Part shown: piece by piece, positions 14,416 to 15,331 of the stretch
Position numbering within the stretch: position 1 is the first letter of the stretch
Layout of the letters: each line of letters begins with the position of its first letter
Origin: Flavobacteriales bacterium UBA3364
Lineage (GTDB): Bacteria; Bacteroidota; Bacteroidia; Flavobacteriales_F; PHOS-HE28
Assembly (NCBI GenBank): GCA_002360495.1
Contig: DEQO01000080.1
Span: 1 to 15,331, forward strand
DNA length: 15,331 bases
Reading direction: 5' to 3'
Translations under genes and position numbers: made by a program
Notes under the pieces: model-generated
What the model saw: the letters and a program-made list of their open reading frames with translations, nothing else
Told to the model about the DNA's origin: nothing
Database searches by the model: none

Positions 14416-15331
14416 CAGACCTCGGGTGTCCTGTTGGTCATCACCATCGCGATCGCATCCAACAGCTGCTCCTTCTTGTAGGGCTTGGGCACGAAGGCGT
14501 TCATACCGGCCTCCATGCACCGATCGATCTCGGCCTTCATCACGTTGGCGCTCATGGCGATGATCGGCGTGCGCGACCGGTCACCGGGCAGCGCGCGTAT
14601 GGCCTTGGCCGCATCGTAGCCATTCAGCTCGGGCATCTGGATGTCCATGAGCACCAGGTCGAACGCGTTACTCCGCAAGGCCTCCACGGCGAGCGCTCCG
14701 TTCAGCACATGGGTAAGCTTCGTGTGCGGCAGCCAGTTCTCCAGGTGACCCTGCGCCACCATGGCGTTGAACTCGTTGTCCTCGGCCAGCAGGATACTGA
14801 GGTGGCTCAAGGCCGGGCTCGCATCGGTCTCCTCCGCGGGTGCGGCATCCTCAGCGATCAGCTCGGCTGGTGTCATGGCGGTCTCGGGCTCGCGCTTCAC
14901 GGGCTCCGCATCCACGATGGCTTGTATCGATCGAGCGCGCACGTAGTACATCTCCAGCTCGCCTTTGCCCTTGGCGCTTACCTGCCCCCGTGCACTGAAC
15001 TGTAGCTCGGGCGCGTCCTTCACCAAGGCGTAGGTGGCGCTGCTGATGTTCACCTCGCCCGTTTCACCAGCGGTCTCCAGCCGGCTGGCGGTGTTCACCG
15101 TGTCGCCCCAGATGTCGTACTGGAACTTGCGCCGACCCACGATCCCGGCCACCACGGGCCCGGTGTGGATGCCCACGCGCATTTCGAAGGCGGTCTTGCC
15201 TTGAGCTTTCCGCTCTGCTTGCCGCTCCTTGATGATCTGCTGCATCTCCAGACCCGCGAGCACCACGGCGAGGGGCGAGCCGCCGCTGGGGTCGGGCACG
15301 CCGCCGGCCGCCATGTACGCATCGCCGATGG
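14415..15331 (-). CDS. class III adenylate cyclase domain fused to a receiver domain (5' end outside window)
   Basis: The frame is open to the window edge and begins there with IGDAYMAAGG, a typical cyclase strand, so the N-terminus is missing. Visible parts are the rest of a class III cyclase domain (VGIHTGPVVAGIVG; KFQYDIWGDTVNTASRLE with the Asn/Arg pair of the active site), an acidic linker, and a C-terminal receiver domain (ILLAEDNEFN; phospho-Asp in LMDIQMPELNG; Ser in IIAMSAN; Lys in FVPKPYKK). The D in QYDIWG points to ATP rather than GTP as substrate. Phosphorylation of the receiver by a kinase, most simply the downstream sensor, would control cAMP synthesis. The stop shares one base with the sensor start (TGATG). 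Confidence 0.9.
   Translation of the reverse strand, partial: IGDAYMAAGGVPDPSGGSPLAVVLAGLEMQQIIKERQAERKAQGKTAFEMRVGIHTGPVVAGIVGRRKFQYDIWGDTVNTASRLETAGETGEVNISSATYALVKDAPELQFSARGQVSAKGKGELEMYYVRARSIQAIVDAEPVKREPETAMTPAELIAEDAAPAEETDASPALSHLSILLAEDNEFNAMVAQGHLENWLPHTKLTHVLNGALAVEALRSNAFDLVLMDIQMPELNGYDAAKAIRALPGDRSRTPIIAMSANVMKAEIDRCMEAGMNAFVPKPYKKEQLLDAIAMVMTNRTPEV

Noticed and set aside
1..15331. CRISPR array
   Set aside because: No regularly spaced direct repeats with unique spacers are visible; the short repeats at 9671-9735 are too few and uneven.

Overview
The window looks like a GC-rich chromosome of a Bacteroidota bacterium, interrupted by an AT-rich insert. The lineage call rests on a DUF3078 outer-membrane-type protein, a propeller/Y_Y_Y sensor histidine kinase of the kind common in that phylum, and genes without clear Shine-Dalgarno sequences. 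No species can be named from this window.

Left part (1-4240, + strand): the 3' end of a tRNA, a very long hairpin, a small secreted protein with a C-terminal CxxCH haem motif, and then a compact run of ECF sigma factor, a small overlapping protein, two MscS-like channels and a DUF3078 protein. The run ends at a perfect 12-bp hairpin that also serves the convergent gene on the other side. It reads as an envelope or osmotic stress unit.

Middle part (4243-9640, - strand): a GT-C type membrane glycosyltransferase, smpB (trans-translation), a decayed receiver-domain relic, and the 3' part of a large propeller sensor histidine kinase.

Insert (9641-13503): an AT-rich 3,863-bp segment carrying a voltage-gated K+ channel gene and, 5 bp downstream, a gene for an 858-residue protein (DUF4236, coiled coil, TerB-like stretch, CbxX-type AAA+ ATPase). 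Its ends can be placed to the base. Removing it joins codon GAG (ending at 13504) to codon GTA (starting at 9640) and restores one open 1,168-residue propeller-kinase reading frame. The insert has the layout of an integron gene cassette: it starts with TTAGCGG, the genes follow, and a 134-nt attC-like hairpin lies at the 3' end. The outer arms of that hairpin (CCGCTAAC/GTTAGCGG) pair perfectly only when the two ends are joined as a circle. No integrase is visible, and the target is a signalling gene rather than an array.

Right part (13504-15331, - strand): the N-terminal lipoprotein/propeller part of the same sensor, coupled by a TGATG overlap to an adenylate cyclase-receiver gene that runs off the window edge. 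Before the insertion, cyclase-REC and sensor kinase were probably one signalling operon. That operon has since been damaged twice: the kinase's own C-terminal receiver decayed (relic at 6763-6990), and the cassette split the sensor domain.

The best candidate for an undescribed system is the two-gene channel plus AAA+ cassette: a mobile unit pairing an ion-conducting membrane protein with a large ATPase. Its function (for example phage defence or stress response) is an inference.
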